NCBI GenBank assembly: GCA_963662175.1
Contig: OY759216.1
Span: 36,783,087 to 36,847,086, forward strand
From: Aradus depressus
Taxonomy: Eukaryota > Arthropoda > Insecta > Hemiptera > Aradidae
DNA: 64,000 nucleotides
Direction: 5' to 3'
Notes under the pieces: model-generated
The model's input: only the letters and a program-made list of their open reading frames with translations
Database searches by the model: none
Told to the model about the DNA's origin: nothing
Program-made: the position numbers and the translations under genes
Shown: one piece after another, positions 10,500-20,949 of the stretch
Layout: each line of letters opens with the position of its first letter
How positions within the stretch are numbered: the first letter of the stretch is position 1

Positions 10500-11025
10500 T
10501 TACTTCTCTAGCTATAAAAATTATAGGGGAAGTTATGTAATCGATCAAAAATTAGATGCGCAGTTTTCAACGGAATATCATATTTTCCGACCTCCAGATT
10601 CCAAAAAATAAAAAAAAATAATGTCTGTGAACACGATATAATAAGGTATTGACACGAAGTTTTGTATGTGGATCCAGAACTCTCTTATTAAGACACCTAT
10701 TGGTTTTCAGCCACATCGAACAAAAGGAAGGAGGAGATTAGGGGGGAGGCCTAACACAAAAAAACTTTAGTAACTGCCGAGAGAATGAATGTATCAACAT
10801 AAAATTTCATATGTGAATTCAAACCTCCATAAGGAAAACACATCAATTTTCAGCTGAATCCGACTCAGAAAAATCCATAACTGTCGTAATGAATTAATCG
10901 ATACAAAATTTAGTATGGATTTAGGAGACTCGTATGTCGACTGGTTTTAGAGAGGAGCGAAAAGTTAATTGATAATTTCGTTCTGGGGAAGTACATTGCC
11001 CATGATTCACTGACCATTTTATTAT
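10500..11025 (-). repeat. Family A repeat, near full length
   Basis: On the minus strand it runs from the GTTCTGGGGAAGTACATTG end (about 10980) to the GGGGAAGTTATGTAATCGAT end (about 10517), showing both family termini in one copy. Internal motifs such as GTATCAACATAAAATTT occur more than once at about 140-bp spacing. Confidence 0.8.
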
Positions 11026-11780
11026 TTGTATTTTTATCGATAGCGTCGGGCTATCTACAGGTTGCCATCCTGTCCCAAAAATCCCTCCACAGAAGATATA
11101 TGAAAATGATGCCTACATTGATGACGTTTGCACTTGGTTGGTAGGCAGAACTGTTGTGTAAATGTGCCGCTGTACATCTTTTCAAAAAATATATTAGGTT
11201 TCGCAAAATATCTAATAATAATAATTTGTTATTAGCAATTAATTTAGGTAGATCCTTGATTTTTCATACTACCTCTAGCCCAAATGGTCTATAAACTATA
11301 CACCCCCAAAAACAGTATTTTTTTTTTTTCCTATAACATGTTTATTTTACAAAGTTTTTAAGATACAATGTGCCCCAGAACAAGTATTCACCAATGATTA
11401 TAGCGGATTTATATTTACTTTCAAATTCTGATTATTAACCTTATTTTTGGGGTAAGATGTGGGGTACCTCAGTCGTGTCCCGAGTATGTGGCGTACTAAG
11501 GCAAGGACTCCCAGGAATGCACCTCCTGGCAATCTTCTCATCGCTATCCACTTCCTGACATAGGAAGACATGCTCGACTGGACAACAACATCAAATTCTT
11601 CTCATGGTAAATACCGAAATTGTACTCACGGTACATACCCAGGTTTCATATCTCCCCTCCTTTTCCAAAAATGAAAAAAAAAGACTGTCTGTGATCGTGT
11701 GAATACGATAACTCTCGATAAAATGGATGTGATGAACATTCGTCGTTTTTATACACCAGTTTATTTAAATTCAGATTTTA
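11026..11780. other. Unassigned stretch
   Basis: 11450-11610 is GC-moderate without an open frame. No motif was recognised. Confidence 0.3.
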
Positions 11781-11804
11781 CCCCTTATATATATCATTAT
11801 GAAG

Positions 11805-12075
11805 GACGCCGGGTGCTCAGTAGTATGCGTGCTTGCTTACTGAGCTCAAGATCGCGGATTCGAAACCTGACTGAGGCCCTTCAGTTTTTTATCTTGAGAG
11901 TGAAAAAACTTGAGCACGAAGACATTAAGCGACAATCTCGTGCCTGTACGATGCCAGGACCCCTACTCTAGGCGAATAATTCTGGATAGGCAGCATTTAG
12001 GACTCCCACAGTGGGATTTAGGTCTCCCACGAGCGTGTTATGACCTCGCGGTTAAAGCCCGTGCTTGAGTCCACA
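11805..12075 (+). mobile_element. SINE1 copy, diverged
   Basis: The head shows GGGTGCTCAGTAGTATGCG (A-box region) and GGATTCGAAACC (B-box). The body keeps TTTAGGACTCCCACAGT and ends GGTTAAAGCCCGTGCTTGAG. Confidence 0.85.
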
Positions 12076-12161
12076 ATATCTAACTATAATAATTTAATTA
12101 GAAATGTTTATATATTTTGCCCTACAAATCTCTGTTATATGTGACCCTTGTTACTTTTGTT

Positions 12162-12330
12162 ATGAAGGTCGTAGCTGTGAGGGTTGGAGCGTGGTCTTTA
12201 CCATGATTGCAGGTTCGAATCCCGTCCCAGGGAGAGTTTTATATTATTGAAAAAACTTCTCCCCTGGGGCCTTGGATGTTGTAAACTAGCCTGGTGCCAA
12301 AACAAAATCATTATTATTATATTATAATAA
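12162..12330 (+). mobile_element. SINE2 copy (second tRNA-derived family)
   Basis: The head contains GTTGGAGCGTGGTC (A-box-like) and GGTTCGAATCCCGTCC (B-box). The body GGGGCCTTGGATGTTGTAAA matches the family at 55680-55912. It ends in an ATT/TTA-rich tail. Confidence 0.75.
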
Positions 12331-12837
12331 TTTGATATGAACCCCTGAAAACGATCAGCTTTCCCTTAATTTTACCCCACGCCTCGTCACTGAGTTCATC
12401 AATTATCTAAATAGACGATACACTGATAATTATGATTTAAAAGGACATAAAATATAATAGGGGAGCAATTCAGACGATTATTATGAGAAGAAGTTTAGCA
12501 AAGCAATAAGGAGGATGATGGTTGACAGTTTAGCCAAAGGCTGTTAGGTGAATCGAATTAGGAATCAATCGATCAGTGCCGATATAAAGACATCACAATT
12601 TAGCCACATCAGAAAATTTAATTTGGCAGCACTTTGACAGCGACTACGAAACATTGTCATCAGATTATAGATTTTAGAGGAGACCAAAGACTTTTAGTGT
12701 AATACAAAAGTAAGTAATACTCTGGAAGATAATAAATATAAACCTGTCGTCTTGAGCATAGGTCAGTGAATACAGTAACAGTAACAGGGCGTAACAGAAA
12801 AGCGGCCAGTGAAGAGGCACTCGAACACACTAATAAC
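12331..12837. other. Unassigned stretch
   Basis: No gene or known repeat was recognised. Confidence 0.3.
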
Positions 12838-13020
12838 TGCGGATGTAATGAATGTATCGACACAAAATTTAGTATGTTTCAGAAGCCACTATTTAAGTTA
12901 AATATTGAGTTTTAGCCCAAAGGCTCGATTGGCTTTGAATGGAGAGCTTGAACGTAATTGATTAATTCTTGCTCGGGAAGTACATAGCTGGCGATTCACC
13001 GACGACTTTTTTACAGAATT
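12838..13020 (-). repeat. Family A repeat copy
   Basis: Shows GAATGTATCGACACAAAATT at one end and GATTCACCGACGAC at the other, with TGATTAATTCTTGCTCGGG between. Confidence 0.75.
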
Positions 13021-13040
13021 ATAGGGTTTTTGTAGACTCC

Positions 13041-13072
13041 CTGATGATGAGGGCAACCTCAAAAGCCGGCTA
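13041..13072 (+). ncRNA. Hammerhead-ribozyme-like motif, type GCCGGC (degenerate)
   Basis: CTGATGA at 13041-13047, one unpaired T, then a GAGG/CCTC stem closed by a GCAA tetraloop (13049-13060). Next come AAA where GAA is expected, the palindrome AGCCGGCT (13064-13071) and A. The G-to-A change at 13061 removes a residue that is essential in hammerheads, so this copy is probably inactive. The sister copy at 61675-61706 has the GAA but a mutated CTGATGA. Confidence 0.45.
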
Positions 13073-13186
13073 GCATTTTTATTTTCCAACCATTAGATAC
13101 AACTTCTCACTACATCAGTAATTTTCACATTAGTCTAGATATACTGGTCCTCAAGTTCAAAATAAAACAATAAAATAAAAAAATGT

Positions 13187-13462
13187 CTTACCCTACCTGT
13201 ACAGTGTAGAGGCTAAGGCAATACTGGCATAGCGCCATTTTAAAAAATATATATTAATTTCTTATATTTTATGATGAAAATTCCTTTGATTGTTTGTTGA
13301 ATTTTTTTAGAATTGCAAAGACTTTTATTTTAGTTATTGTGTATATTATTTTCGTAATGTTGTTCGTATGTAAATAGTGAGAGTGAACCTAGCTATCCTT
13401 AACCATTTGAGGTATGCCAGTATTCCTTTAGCCTTTCACTATACCTACAGGTGAGGTAAGCA
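13187..13462. repeat. Short element with imperfect inverted ends
   Basis: The left arm (CTTACCCTACCTGTA ... GGCAATACTGGCA) and the inverted right arm match over about 45 bp with gaps. The right arm overlaps the start of a family C copy. Confidence 0.45.
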
Positions 13463-13645
13463 ATTATTTTATTTTATTTTTTACTTCGTTACTATGTAAA
13501 CTGCTTTAATATTTTGTTAGTTATCTTTCATTATTTATATTTTATATGTATTCATTCATAGATGTGCCAATGTTGATGACGCAGGTTCTGGTCGCAAATA
13601 AAACAGTGGGAAGACATCTTTTGTTTCTATGAGAAATCTTATACA
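13446..13645 (+). repeat. Family C repeat, ribozyme core deleted
   Basis: Shares GGTGAGGTAAGCAATT, then AAAACAGTGGGAAGACAT and TATGAGAAATCTT with copies at 18540, 31240, 51594 and 61243. The hammerhead-like centre has lost its hairpin and GAAA (GTTGATGACGCAGGTTCTGG). Confidence 0.65.
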
Positions 13646-13888
13646 TTTGAATAATATTATTATCTACGAAAAAAATAAATTTTTTTTAGAGAGATGGATG
13701 TTGAGATATATTGGTTACTATAAGACCCTTATCAGTTTGGGTGAAGGGCTCTGTAATACTATACGACAGACAATGGTCAAGACGGCAGTAAGACATTGAA
13801 CAAAGAGTGTCAAGGGACCAAATTGATTTTAGAAAAACTCATCTCTCTACTGGACATGAAGCAATAACAACCTGCCCTGAAGAAAAAA

Positions 13889-14125
13889 AAAATCGTCGGT
13901 GAATCACTATATTATGTACTTCCCCAGCACGAATGGATCAATTAAGTTTTCGCTCTCCCTCCAAAGCTAATTGGCTGTTTACGCTAAAACTCAATATTTG
14001 AGTTACATCATTACATTGGCATTTATGAGGGTATTTCTGTCGAGCCCCCTTCCCTTCAACCGATTTCGCTGAAAACTAATAAGTGTCGTCCTTAGAGGGT
14101 TCTGAAATTTCGTATCAACACATGT
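13889..14125 (+). repeat. Family A repeat copy
   Basis: TCGTCGGTGAATCACT, then TGTACTTCCCCAGCACGAA, and later CCGATTTCGCTGAAAAC, in the family order. Confidence 0.75.
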
Positions 14126-14812
14126 GTTAAGCCTTCCCCCTCAAGATAATAATAAAGATCAGCAAATAAATTAACAGCTAGTTGTATATAAATTTAACAT
14201 TTTAAAAAATATTTGAATAATTGAAATTTTGTATGTGTAATTAGTTATTAACAAAATTCACGATGTTGTTTTTATTAATTGTAACTGTAAAAAACGTCTT
14301 TTTTCTAAGTTGTAAAGACCAAAAAATAAATTGGGAGAAGCTGTAAATAATATATATTATAAAAATACATGATAATACACTTAGCAAGCAGAAGAAAAAC
14401 CATGCATTTTACAAGCAACATTAATTTAAAAAAAAAAACTAAAACAATTGCTAGTAAAATAATTTTCCAGACAATTTATTTAATTATCTTGAAGTAACTT
14501 CTACAACTTACTTTTAAAGTGAAGCGATGTTTTTCTCACTGAATATGAAAGTTGAGAGTTGAGAGAGGTGTTGAGAAAAAGTTCTAGGTGGTGCCTCTTT
14601 GTAGGTTTCATATACTTAGAAGTTTGAACTTTCCAGTTCTTGTAATTTCAGGAATTCAAGAGAAAAAATCCTTATAAAAGTATGTTGAGAATCTCTACGA
14701 TCATTAGTATCATTTTGAAGAGTTTTTGTCACCATTTTTATTATAGAAAGTAGAGGAAAAAATTGAAAGAAAAAATGTATGAATAGTTCGATTGATTTCA
14801 ATCTAAAATAAA
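14126..14812. other. AT-rich stretch with one arm of a local duplication
   Basis: No gene was seen. About 14695-14812 (TTAGTATCATTTTGAAGAG onward) is repeated in direct orientation at 15740-15850. Confidence 0.45.
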
Positions 14813-14965
14813 AAAAATCATCGGTAAATCGCCGGCAATGAACTTCGTCAGGAAGAGTGCTGCCCTGCTGAGTTCAAGATCGCGGGTTCGAAACCTTGAG
14901 GACGCCGTGCGTTAAGTGATGAGACCCGAGCCGAAGTCAGGTATTCGTTAAACACCCTTTTTAAC
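14813..14965 (+). repeat. Family A fragment joined to a SINE1 remnant
   Basis: ATCATCGGTAAATCGCCGG belongs to the family A end. From about 14855 the sequence changes to SINE1 (CTGAGTTCAAGATCGCGG, GGTTCGAAACC), which is internally deleted. Confidence 0.6.
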
Positions 14966-15184
14966 GTAAGAACGTCCCGAAATGTTGTCGTAAAAATACA
15001 CTTCCATAAAGTTATAAAAAATTATTATCTTAATTTCAATTAAATTAAAAATGTATCTACTGTATTTATTAATATTATTATTTTGGTACTCATATTTTCA
15101 AGTATTTATTTATTTCATTTTTTAATAGTATTGTTAAATCTAATCCATGTGTGTCACACTAAGGGTTAATATATATTTATGTTA

Positions 15185-15530
15185 GAGGGCGCCGGTAGCT
15201 CAGTGGTATGCGTGCTTGACTTCTGAGCTCAAGGTCGTGGGTTCGTAGCCCGACCGAGGCCCTTAGTTTATTTTATCTGGGAGGTAAAATAAAGTTAAGA
15301 ACGCAGTTCTTCGGATGGGACGTTAAGCGATGGTCCCGAGCCTGTACGATGTCAGGTACTCGTTAAAGACCCCTACCCTAGATGAATAAAAATTTAGGGT
15401 AGGCAAAATTTAGGACTCCCACAGTAGAGTCGGGCTCATGTCCACCAGAGTGACGAAAGAGCGCTCTGGTAGTAGGCGATATGACCTCGTAGTTAAAGCC
15501 CGGGCATGAGTCATAAAACCAAACCTAACC
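15185..15530 (+). mobile_element. Full-length SINE1 with 13-bp target duplication
   Basis: 346 bp from GAGGGCGCCGG to a tail AACCAAACCTAACC, flanked by TATATTTATGTTA at 15172-15184 and 15531-15543. The tRNA-like head carries A-box TAGCTCAGTGGTATGCG and B-box GGTTCGTAGCC, the internal RNA polymerase III promoter. Diagnostic bases are shared with the copy at 40259-40604, which has the same length, so the two belong to one young subfamily. Confidence 0.95.
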
Positions 15531-15739
15531 TATATTTATGTTATCTAATATATAACATATCTTAATGCATATATTCATATGACGTATCCTTTTACAGTGT
15601 TACGGTTTAACGCAAATAAATATTGAATATTATTATTGTTATTATCATTATACCCAATGCCAGTATACTCCAAATCTGACTTAGGAAATAGGTACGATCT
15701 GAGTTATAGTAGATATAACGCAACACAAATTATTAAGAA

Positions 15740-15920
15740 AGACTATTAGTATCATTATGAAGTGTGAAAAATGTCACCATTTTTATAATAGAAAGGAGAG
15801 AAAAAAATTCGTAAATAGTTCGATCGATTTCAATCTAAACTAAAAAATGAACTTTTTCAGTGCGAATAATCAATTAAATTTCGCTCTACCTTTAGAACCA
15901 ATTTAGCATTTTTCTATTGG
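15740..15920 (+). repeat. Second arm of local duplication, then a family A fragment
   Basis: TTAGTATCATTATGAAG onward repeats 14695-14812 at about 85% by eye. After it GTGCGAATAATCAATTAAA belongs to family A. Confidence 0.5.
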
Positions 15921-16047
15921 TAAAAACATAATAATATTAAAAATATTTTTCACTGAATGCCGCTGATCATATGAAAACTGTAAATTAAATTGTATACCTC
16001 ATAAGAAGATGATGAATTCACATAAGAAATATGTGATATTAAATGAG

Positions 16048-16262
16048 AAGAAATGTGAGAATTTTTGAAAAAGATGGAAGTAATATATCTTCAGAGGTTA
16101 ATAAGAGAAATTTCTTTATGCCTTCTCTTTTTTTGACCTAAAAGCCTGGAAATTTTTCTCAGATATCAAAAGAAGTATGTATTACAAGGTAGAATGAACA
16201 TTTATTGAAGCGGGTCTCACAATGCATTATATTTGCGATTTAATATGAACGATATAATATGT
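16048..16262 (+). repeat. Direct repeat, copy 1 of 2
   Basis: Repeated at 17040-17254, 992 bp away, about 85-90% identical by eye (shared TAATATATCTTCAGA, ATTTTTCTCAGATATCAAAA). Not protein-like despite a short ORF in copy 2. Confidence 0.75.
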
Positions 16263-16300
16263 CAACTATTCTTCACATTTACTTAATATTCGTTGGAATA

Positions 16301-16682
16301 ATCTAGGATTAAAGCATAAAACTGTAAACCACAGTAAGAATTTAAAAAGTCTAGTTGATGTATTCGAAGAAATAAAATGTTGACTCTCCCGTCGGTCCTT
16401 TTAGTGAAACAGTCCAGGTTCTCCTGATATAGAGGAAACCCCATGGGGGAGCATAAAAAAATATCTAATTGACATATTATATCGTTTATATTGAGAAATA
16501 CATTTTTTTTATGAACTAGATAATTTTGTTATGCTGTCCCATATGTTCTATTTTATATCAGGAGAACATAAACTGTTTCACTAAAAGGACCGAGGGGAAG
16601 ATCGAAATTTTATTTCTTCTGATATATCAACTGGATTTTTGAAATTCTTACTGTGGTTTACAGTTTTATGGTCTAATCCTAG
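16301..16682. repeat. Foldback (inverted-repeat) element
   Basis: The left arm 16301-16435 (TCTAGGATTAAAGCATAAAA to TCTCCTGATATA) is inverted at 16550-16682 with a spacer of about 115 bp. Arms are about 130 bp and imperfect. No coding content. Confidence 0.75.
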
Positions 16683-16689
16683 TTTCGGA

Positions 16690-16990
16690 TACAGGTCACG
16701 AAGACTTTAACTCCAAACACTTTTTCTTTAGGAGGAAGAACAACCCAAATTGTTCATGTTGGGGGAATCGAGACTGCAGAACACGTGGAATGACCAGGCC
16801 AGGGTATCATACCTAAGACTGGATCTGCGGCAACTGATAACGGAGACCGGTTACACCGTGGTCGCCCCCGGCCCGCCATAGCCTCACTTAAGCACTAGCC
16901 AGATTGCGAGCTCCCTCGACAAACAGAGACGGGTGATGTTGCACAAACGCAATGTGCACCCGATACATTAGAGAGCAATAAATAAAGGAT
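16690..16990 (+). pseudogene. R1-like LINE 3' remnant
   Basis: The DNA keeps GAAGACTTTAACTCC, CAAATTGTTCATGTTGGGGG and GAGACTGCAGAACACGTGG, matching the C-terminal Cys/His segment of the LINE at 22687-23239, but with indels. It ends GTGATGTTGCACAAACGCAA, the 3' UTR of that family. Confidence 0.8.
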
Positions 16991-17039
16991 ACATACAAAC
17001 TGAATTTTTGAAAATCTTACGTGATTTAAAAAAAATTAA

Positions 17040-17254
17040 ATGAGAAGGAAAGTGAGCATTTTTGAAAAGGATGGAAGTAATATATCTTCAGAAGTTAATA
17101 AGAGAAAATTTCTTTATGCCTTCTACTTCTTTGACCTAAAAGCTTGGAAATTTTTCTCAGATATCAAAAGAAGTATTTATTGGTTATATAGTCTCACAAT
17201 GGATTATATTTACGATTTAATATAAACGATATAATATGTCAACAATTCTTCACA
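17040..17254 (+). repeat. Direct repeat, copy 2 of 2
   Basis: See 16048-16262. The intervening kilobase contains the foldback and the LINE remnant. Confidence 0.75.
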
Positions 17255-17285
17255 AAATATAGAGTAGAAAATATAGAGTATAAAT

Positions 17286-17364
17286 AGAAAGAGCACTCTG
17301 GTAGTAGGCGATATGACCTCGTAGTTAAAGCCCGGGCATGAGTCATAAAACCTAACCTAACCTA
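17286..17364 (+). repeat. SINE1 3'-end fragment with CCTAA tail
   Basis: CTCTGGTAGTAGGCGATATG through CCCGGGCATGAGTCATAAAA to CCTAACCTAACCTA. Severely 5'-truncated. Confidence 0.85.
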
Positions 17365-18480
17365 GAGTATAAATAGGAAAGAAAAAATTTTGAAACAACG
17401 AAAAAAAAATGTTTTTTAAATAGGGCGTGATTCGGGGTGGAGGAACGATTCGGAATAATTACCCACATCGTTCTGCTGGGTTTTGTACAGATTAAAGGAA
17501 TTTGCTTTCATAATTCTGAAACAATACCTGTGTTCTACAGAGGAGTTTCGTATAAAAAGCAAGATGGTGTACCGCCTTCCTACCCTGGTGTACAAAATGG
17601 CCTGTTATTTAACTATAATTAATCATAGTTAGTAATCCTTTGAAGGAAGCGGATGGGCTGCTTAAATAGCCTGGCTTATCAAACTGGGTAAACTTTAGAT
17701 CAACCTTGCCTCCTACCTACCGTCTTTATAGAACAATGAGCTAGGTGACACCGGAGCGATGGCACAGTTACCGACAGCCTCGCCTCACTGTTTCAATCCA
17801 ACAGGAAACTTACGTAATAATGCCAAAATTCTTAGTTGTGTTTTTACACTTTTTCAATTATTTAGAACTTCAGGATTCAAAAGATCTTTTCTGGAAAATA
17901 TCTCACGAAGAAAAATATGAGGAGTCCACGGGAAAAACGACGAGAGTCAATTTTTTTCGAAAATGAGATTTCAGCCCCATCTTTTAGACCTTTAGTATAC
18001 CACTTCGTATAGCTAACATAAGTGAACATAAAAGATGTCATTTTCTTTAGGCCGGAATTATCTACAAAATTATGAAACTTTTGAAATTTTTTTGCCAACT
18101 GACCATATACAGAATTTTTCACAATATTAATGTTTCCACACTTCCCCAATTGGTTCTCGATCAAATGCATTTTCCAGAATATAATACAAAAAATTGGAGT
18201 AGACAAAAAATGGATCCTATGAAAAGTCCCCTTACGACTTATAAGAGGATAAAAAACATATGCGAATAGGTCGGCGCGTCACCAATCTCCCGATTCTAAT
18301 TCACTTAAATACGCTTAGCTTACTTTGCGAGGGGTTTAGGTATTGATCAAAGTTAGAATAACCAATAGGGCTTAAAATTAGGTTATATAGTGATGACAGA
18401 GTCTAATAGTATAAAAACCACAAAGCTATGTTCGAATCTATAAATATAATTCCAATCTATATTCAAATATCCTAGGTTCT
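17365..18480. other. Unassigned stretch, no gene recognised
   Basis: Several ORFs of 60-110 codons overlap on both strands (17437-17622, 17745-17966, 17877-18206). None has a recognisable motif or splice-site support. Confidence 0.35.
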
Positions 18481-18539
18481 AGTCGAGGCTTCTTTGGCAT
18501 TATACATTGAAACTTAGACAATACAAACGAATTGAATTT

Positions 18540-18721
18540 TCAGTTTTCAACTATATTAACGTAATATAATAAAATAAACACTGACCATAATCCTTTAAAC
18601 TCTTCACTGTCCGGGCTGGTTATGCTACTGATGACGATGCTGTTCTTTTGAAAACCGGTTCGGATCGCAAATACAACAACGGGAAGACAACATATTCAGC
18701 TTCGATGAGAAATCTCATCCA
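18540..18721 (+). repeat. Family C repeat with hammerhead-like core
   Basis: Carries the core described at 18628-18661 and ends GATGAGAAATCTCATCC, directly abutting a SINE1 copy. Confidence 0.6.
18628..18661 (+). ncRNA. Hammerhead-ribozyme-like motif, type AACCGGTT
   Basis: CTGATGA (18628-18634), a weakened hairpin (18635-18649), GAA, the exact 8-nt palindrome AACCGGTT (18653-18660) and C. The hairpin pairing is poor here, so activity is doubtful; the palindrome is the best kept of the family C copies. Confidence 0.4.
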
Positions 18722-18985
18722 GGAGCTCAGTGGTATGCGTACTTGCTTACTGAACTCAAAATCGCGGGTTCTACTCCCAGCCGAGGCCCTTAGTTTATTA
18801 TCTCTGGGAGGAAAGTAAAATTAAACATGCCGTCTTTCGGATGGGACGTTAAGAGATGGTCCCGGTCAGGTATTCGTTAAACACCTCTATCCTAGGTGAA
18901 TAAAAATTTAGGAGTAGAGTTGGGCTCATGTCCACCAGAGTAGTAGGCGATATGACCTTGTAGCTAATGCCCTAGCATGAGTCAT
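18722..18985 (+). mobile_element. SINE1 copy, internally deleted
   Basis: AGCTCAGTGGTATGCG, then a diverged CGGGTTCTACTCCC B-box, then GATGGGACGTTAAG and the 3' end CTAGCATGAGTCATAATAACT. Confidence 0.85.
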
Positions 18986-18989
18986 AATA

Positions 18990-19350
18990 ACTAAGAAAAA
19001 TTATAACTATTCTTTAGAAGTTATTAAATCGTAGTGTCGGACATTTATATATCTTAATTTTAATTCAATTACAATATATATCTACTGTATTTATTATATA
19101 ATTTATTTATCTACTGTATATTATTATTATTATTATTATTGAACTCGAATTTATTTATTCATTTCATTTTATTTTTTAATGGTATTGTTAATTTTAATCA
19201 ACGTGTGTCAGACTCTGTTAATATCTGTTCATGAAATAAATATTATTATTATTATGACAGAATATATAAGTCTACTCAAGAAATATGTTCTATAAAAGAA
19301 TGACTCAGATTGACAGAATGTTAACATAAAGAAAAAATAAACTATATATA
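18990..19350. other. AT-rich stretch with TTA microsatellite
   Basis: TTATTATTA runs near 19120-19140 and 19240-19255. No gene was seen. Confidence 0.45.
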
Positions 19351-19352
19351 TA

Positions 19353-19380
19353 CTGATGAGGGAATGCTTCCTGAAACGTC
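19353..19380 (+). ncRNA. Hammerhead-ribozyme-like motif, type ACGT (best fit)
   Basis: CTGATGA (19353-19359) is followed without any extra base by a 5-bp stem GGGAA/TTCCT with loop TGC (19360-19372). Then come GAA, ACGT (19376-19379) and C19380. The TATA upstream (19349-19352) can pair with TATA just after C19380 as stem I. All conserved hammerhead core residues are present. Stem III is only the self-complementary ACGT, so folding would need a dimer, as proposed for minimal type I hammerheads of Penelope-like elements. Confidence 0.6.
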
Positions 19381-19594
19381 TATAATTTCTATTTTTTTTA
19401 AACAAAAATATAAATAGGAGAATAATGATGTAATAAATATATTATGTATGAATTCAGAATCTCTTTACACAACTCAAAAGTAATATATTATATTTTAAAT
19501 TATGATAAATATTTGTTTATAATTCTTCCAAAAGTTTCGTGGCTATATTTAGTGACGTTGTTCCTATGGTCACAATGTATCTGTTTTGCTTCTC

Positions 19595-19745
19595 CAACTA
19601 TACGAAGTATACGGGAAGTTAAGTAAACGATGAACAATTCCATGTGGAGTTTTCCAACGGAATTCGATGTTTTCCAACCTCCTGATTCCAAAAATAAAAA
19701 ATCTGTATCCAGAATCCTTCAAGTACGACACCTATTGATTTTTAA
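19595..19745 (-). repeat. Family A repeat, terminal part
   Basis: Shows TATACGAAGTATACGGGAAG, GTTTTCCAACCTCCTGATTCC and CACCTATTGATTTTTAATG, in family order. Confidence 0.7.
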
Positions 19746-19786
19746 TGATACTTAACATTTTTGCAGAGATATTGTGAAACACTTGA

Positions 19787-19976
19787 TAAAAATAAAGAAA
19801 ACGTATGTTTTTAAAAAATATTGTCTATTTCACAAATAATATATAATATGGGATATCTTTTTAGTATTTGTTAAGTCGTGGCTGAAGATGGTAGCAATAC
19901 CGAAAGTACTCCCATATTATATATTATTTGTGAAATAGACAATATTTTTTAAAAACATACGTTTTCTTTATTTTTA
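19787..19976. repeat. Palindrome with perfect 67-bp arms, family D
   Basis: Arms 19787-19853 and 19910-19976 are exact reverse complements as read. The 56-nt loop and the edge of the right arm hold a hammerhead-like core. The arms share ATTGTCTATTTCAC with the palindrome at 31581-31820 and with 35970-35981. Confidence 0.85.
19882..19911 (+). ncRNA. Hammerhead-ribozyme-like motif, type AGTACT
   Basis: CTGAAGA (19882-19888), one unpaired T, a GGTA/TACC stem with GCAA tetraloop (19890-19901), GAA, the palindrome AGTACT (19905-19910) and C19911. TGG before the core (19879-19881) can pair with CCA after it (19912-19914) as stem I. Confidence 0.5.
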
Positions 19977-19984
19977 TTGATTTT

Positions 19985-20195
19985 TACCCATAACGGCCAA
20001 AGGGGAGAGTGGGATTAGGGGGAGGCTTAACACAAAGACACTAATAACTGCCGTTGTAATGAATGTATTGACACGAAATTTCATATTATAATACAAAGTC
20101 CTATAAGGACGAAACCTAAGGGCTCGGCCAAAATACCCTAGTAACTGCCGATGTAATGAATGTAACGACACGAAATTTAGTATGAATATATATAT
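19985..20195 (-). repeat. Family A monomers in tandem
   Basis: TAACTGCC(G)TTGTAATGAATGTA and its repeat TAACTGCCGATGTAATGAAT lie about 110 bp apart, each with CGACACGAAATTT-like continuation. Confidence 0.7.
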
Positions 20196-20560
20196 AATAT
20201 CATTTTTCAAGTCAAATCGTATTGATACTCAGGATGGAACACAGAAACCGTTCTGTTTTTCTCCTTTTCCCGCCTCTACCAACGAGAACTCTTGAGACAA
20301 ATTTTTGTTCAAATATGTGATGAAATAATTCATGCGAAGAAAAAAGGTGGGGACTTTTCTTCCCTTTAAAAGGGCTGTAAAAAGAATGGGGGGTCTCTTA
20401 TTGCATTTTTGTTGGCACGTTGAAAGAACCCTTTCAGGCCAAATGGAAAACACATACATATATAGGTAGGGTAATTCTCTGTATATACAGTTCCGACAGA
20501 CAGTCGTTCACAGTTCCTTTCTCAATGGAAAACTGTAGCTTTCATTAATGTTATAATGTT
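20196..20560. other. Unassigned stretch
   Basis: A 76-codon minus-strand ORF (20229-20459) has no recognised motif. Confidence 0.3.
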
Positions 20561-20564
20561 TACT

Positions 20565-20945
20565 TCCTCAGCTGTATAGGAGATGTTATGTAATCAGTCA
20601 AAAAATTGATGCAGAGATTTCATGTCTTCCGACCTCTAGATTCCAAATATATATTTAAAAAAAATTTCTGTTTGTGTGTCTGAACTGATAATTCCCGATA
20701 GAATGATTGTATCTACCCGAAATTTCAATCGGGAGAAGGGAAGGGGGAGCAGAGGGGCTCAACTAAAAAACCCCAATAACTGGCAATGTAATGAATTTAT
20801 AGATACAAAATATAGTTTCACGATTTAGAAGCCCTTATGTAAGTCAACTGTAGAATATTAGCACAAGCAGTCGATAGTTTTGGAGGGGTTAATGTTAAAT
20901 GATTAGTTTGTTCTGGAGAAGTACATTCTATCGCAGTTGCGACAT
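20565..20945 (-). repeat. Family A repeat copy
   Basis: From GTATAGGAGATGTTATGTAA to TTCTGGAGAAGTACATTC, both ends present. Abuts family B head to head. Confidence 0.75.
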
Positions 20946-20949
20946 GACT

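Noticed and set aside
17437..18206. Cluster of 60-109 codon ORFs
   Set aside because: They overlap on both strands, have no motifs and no repeat or splice context.
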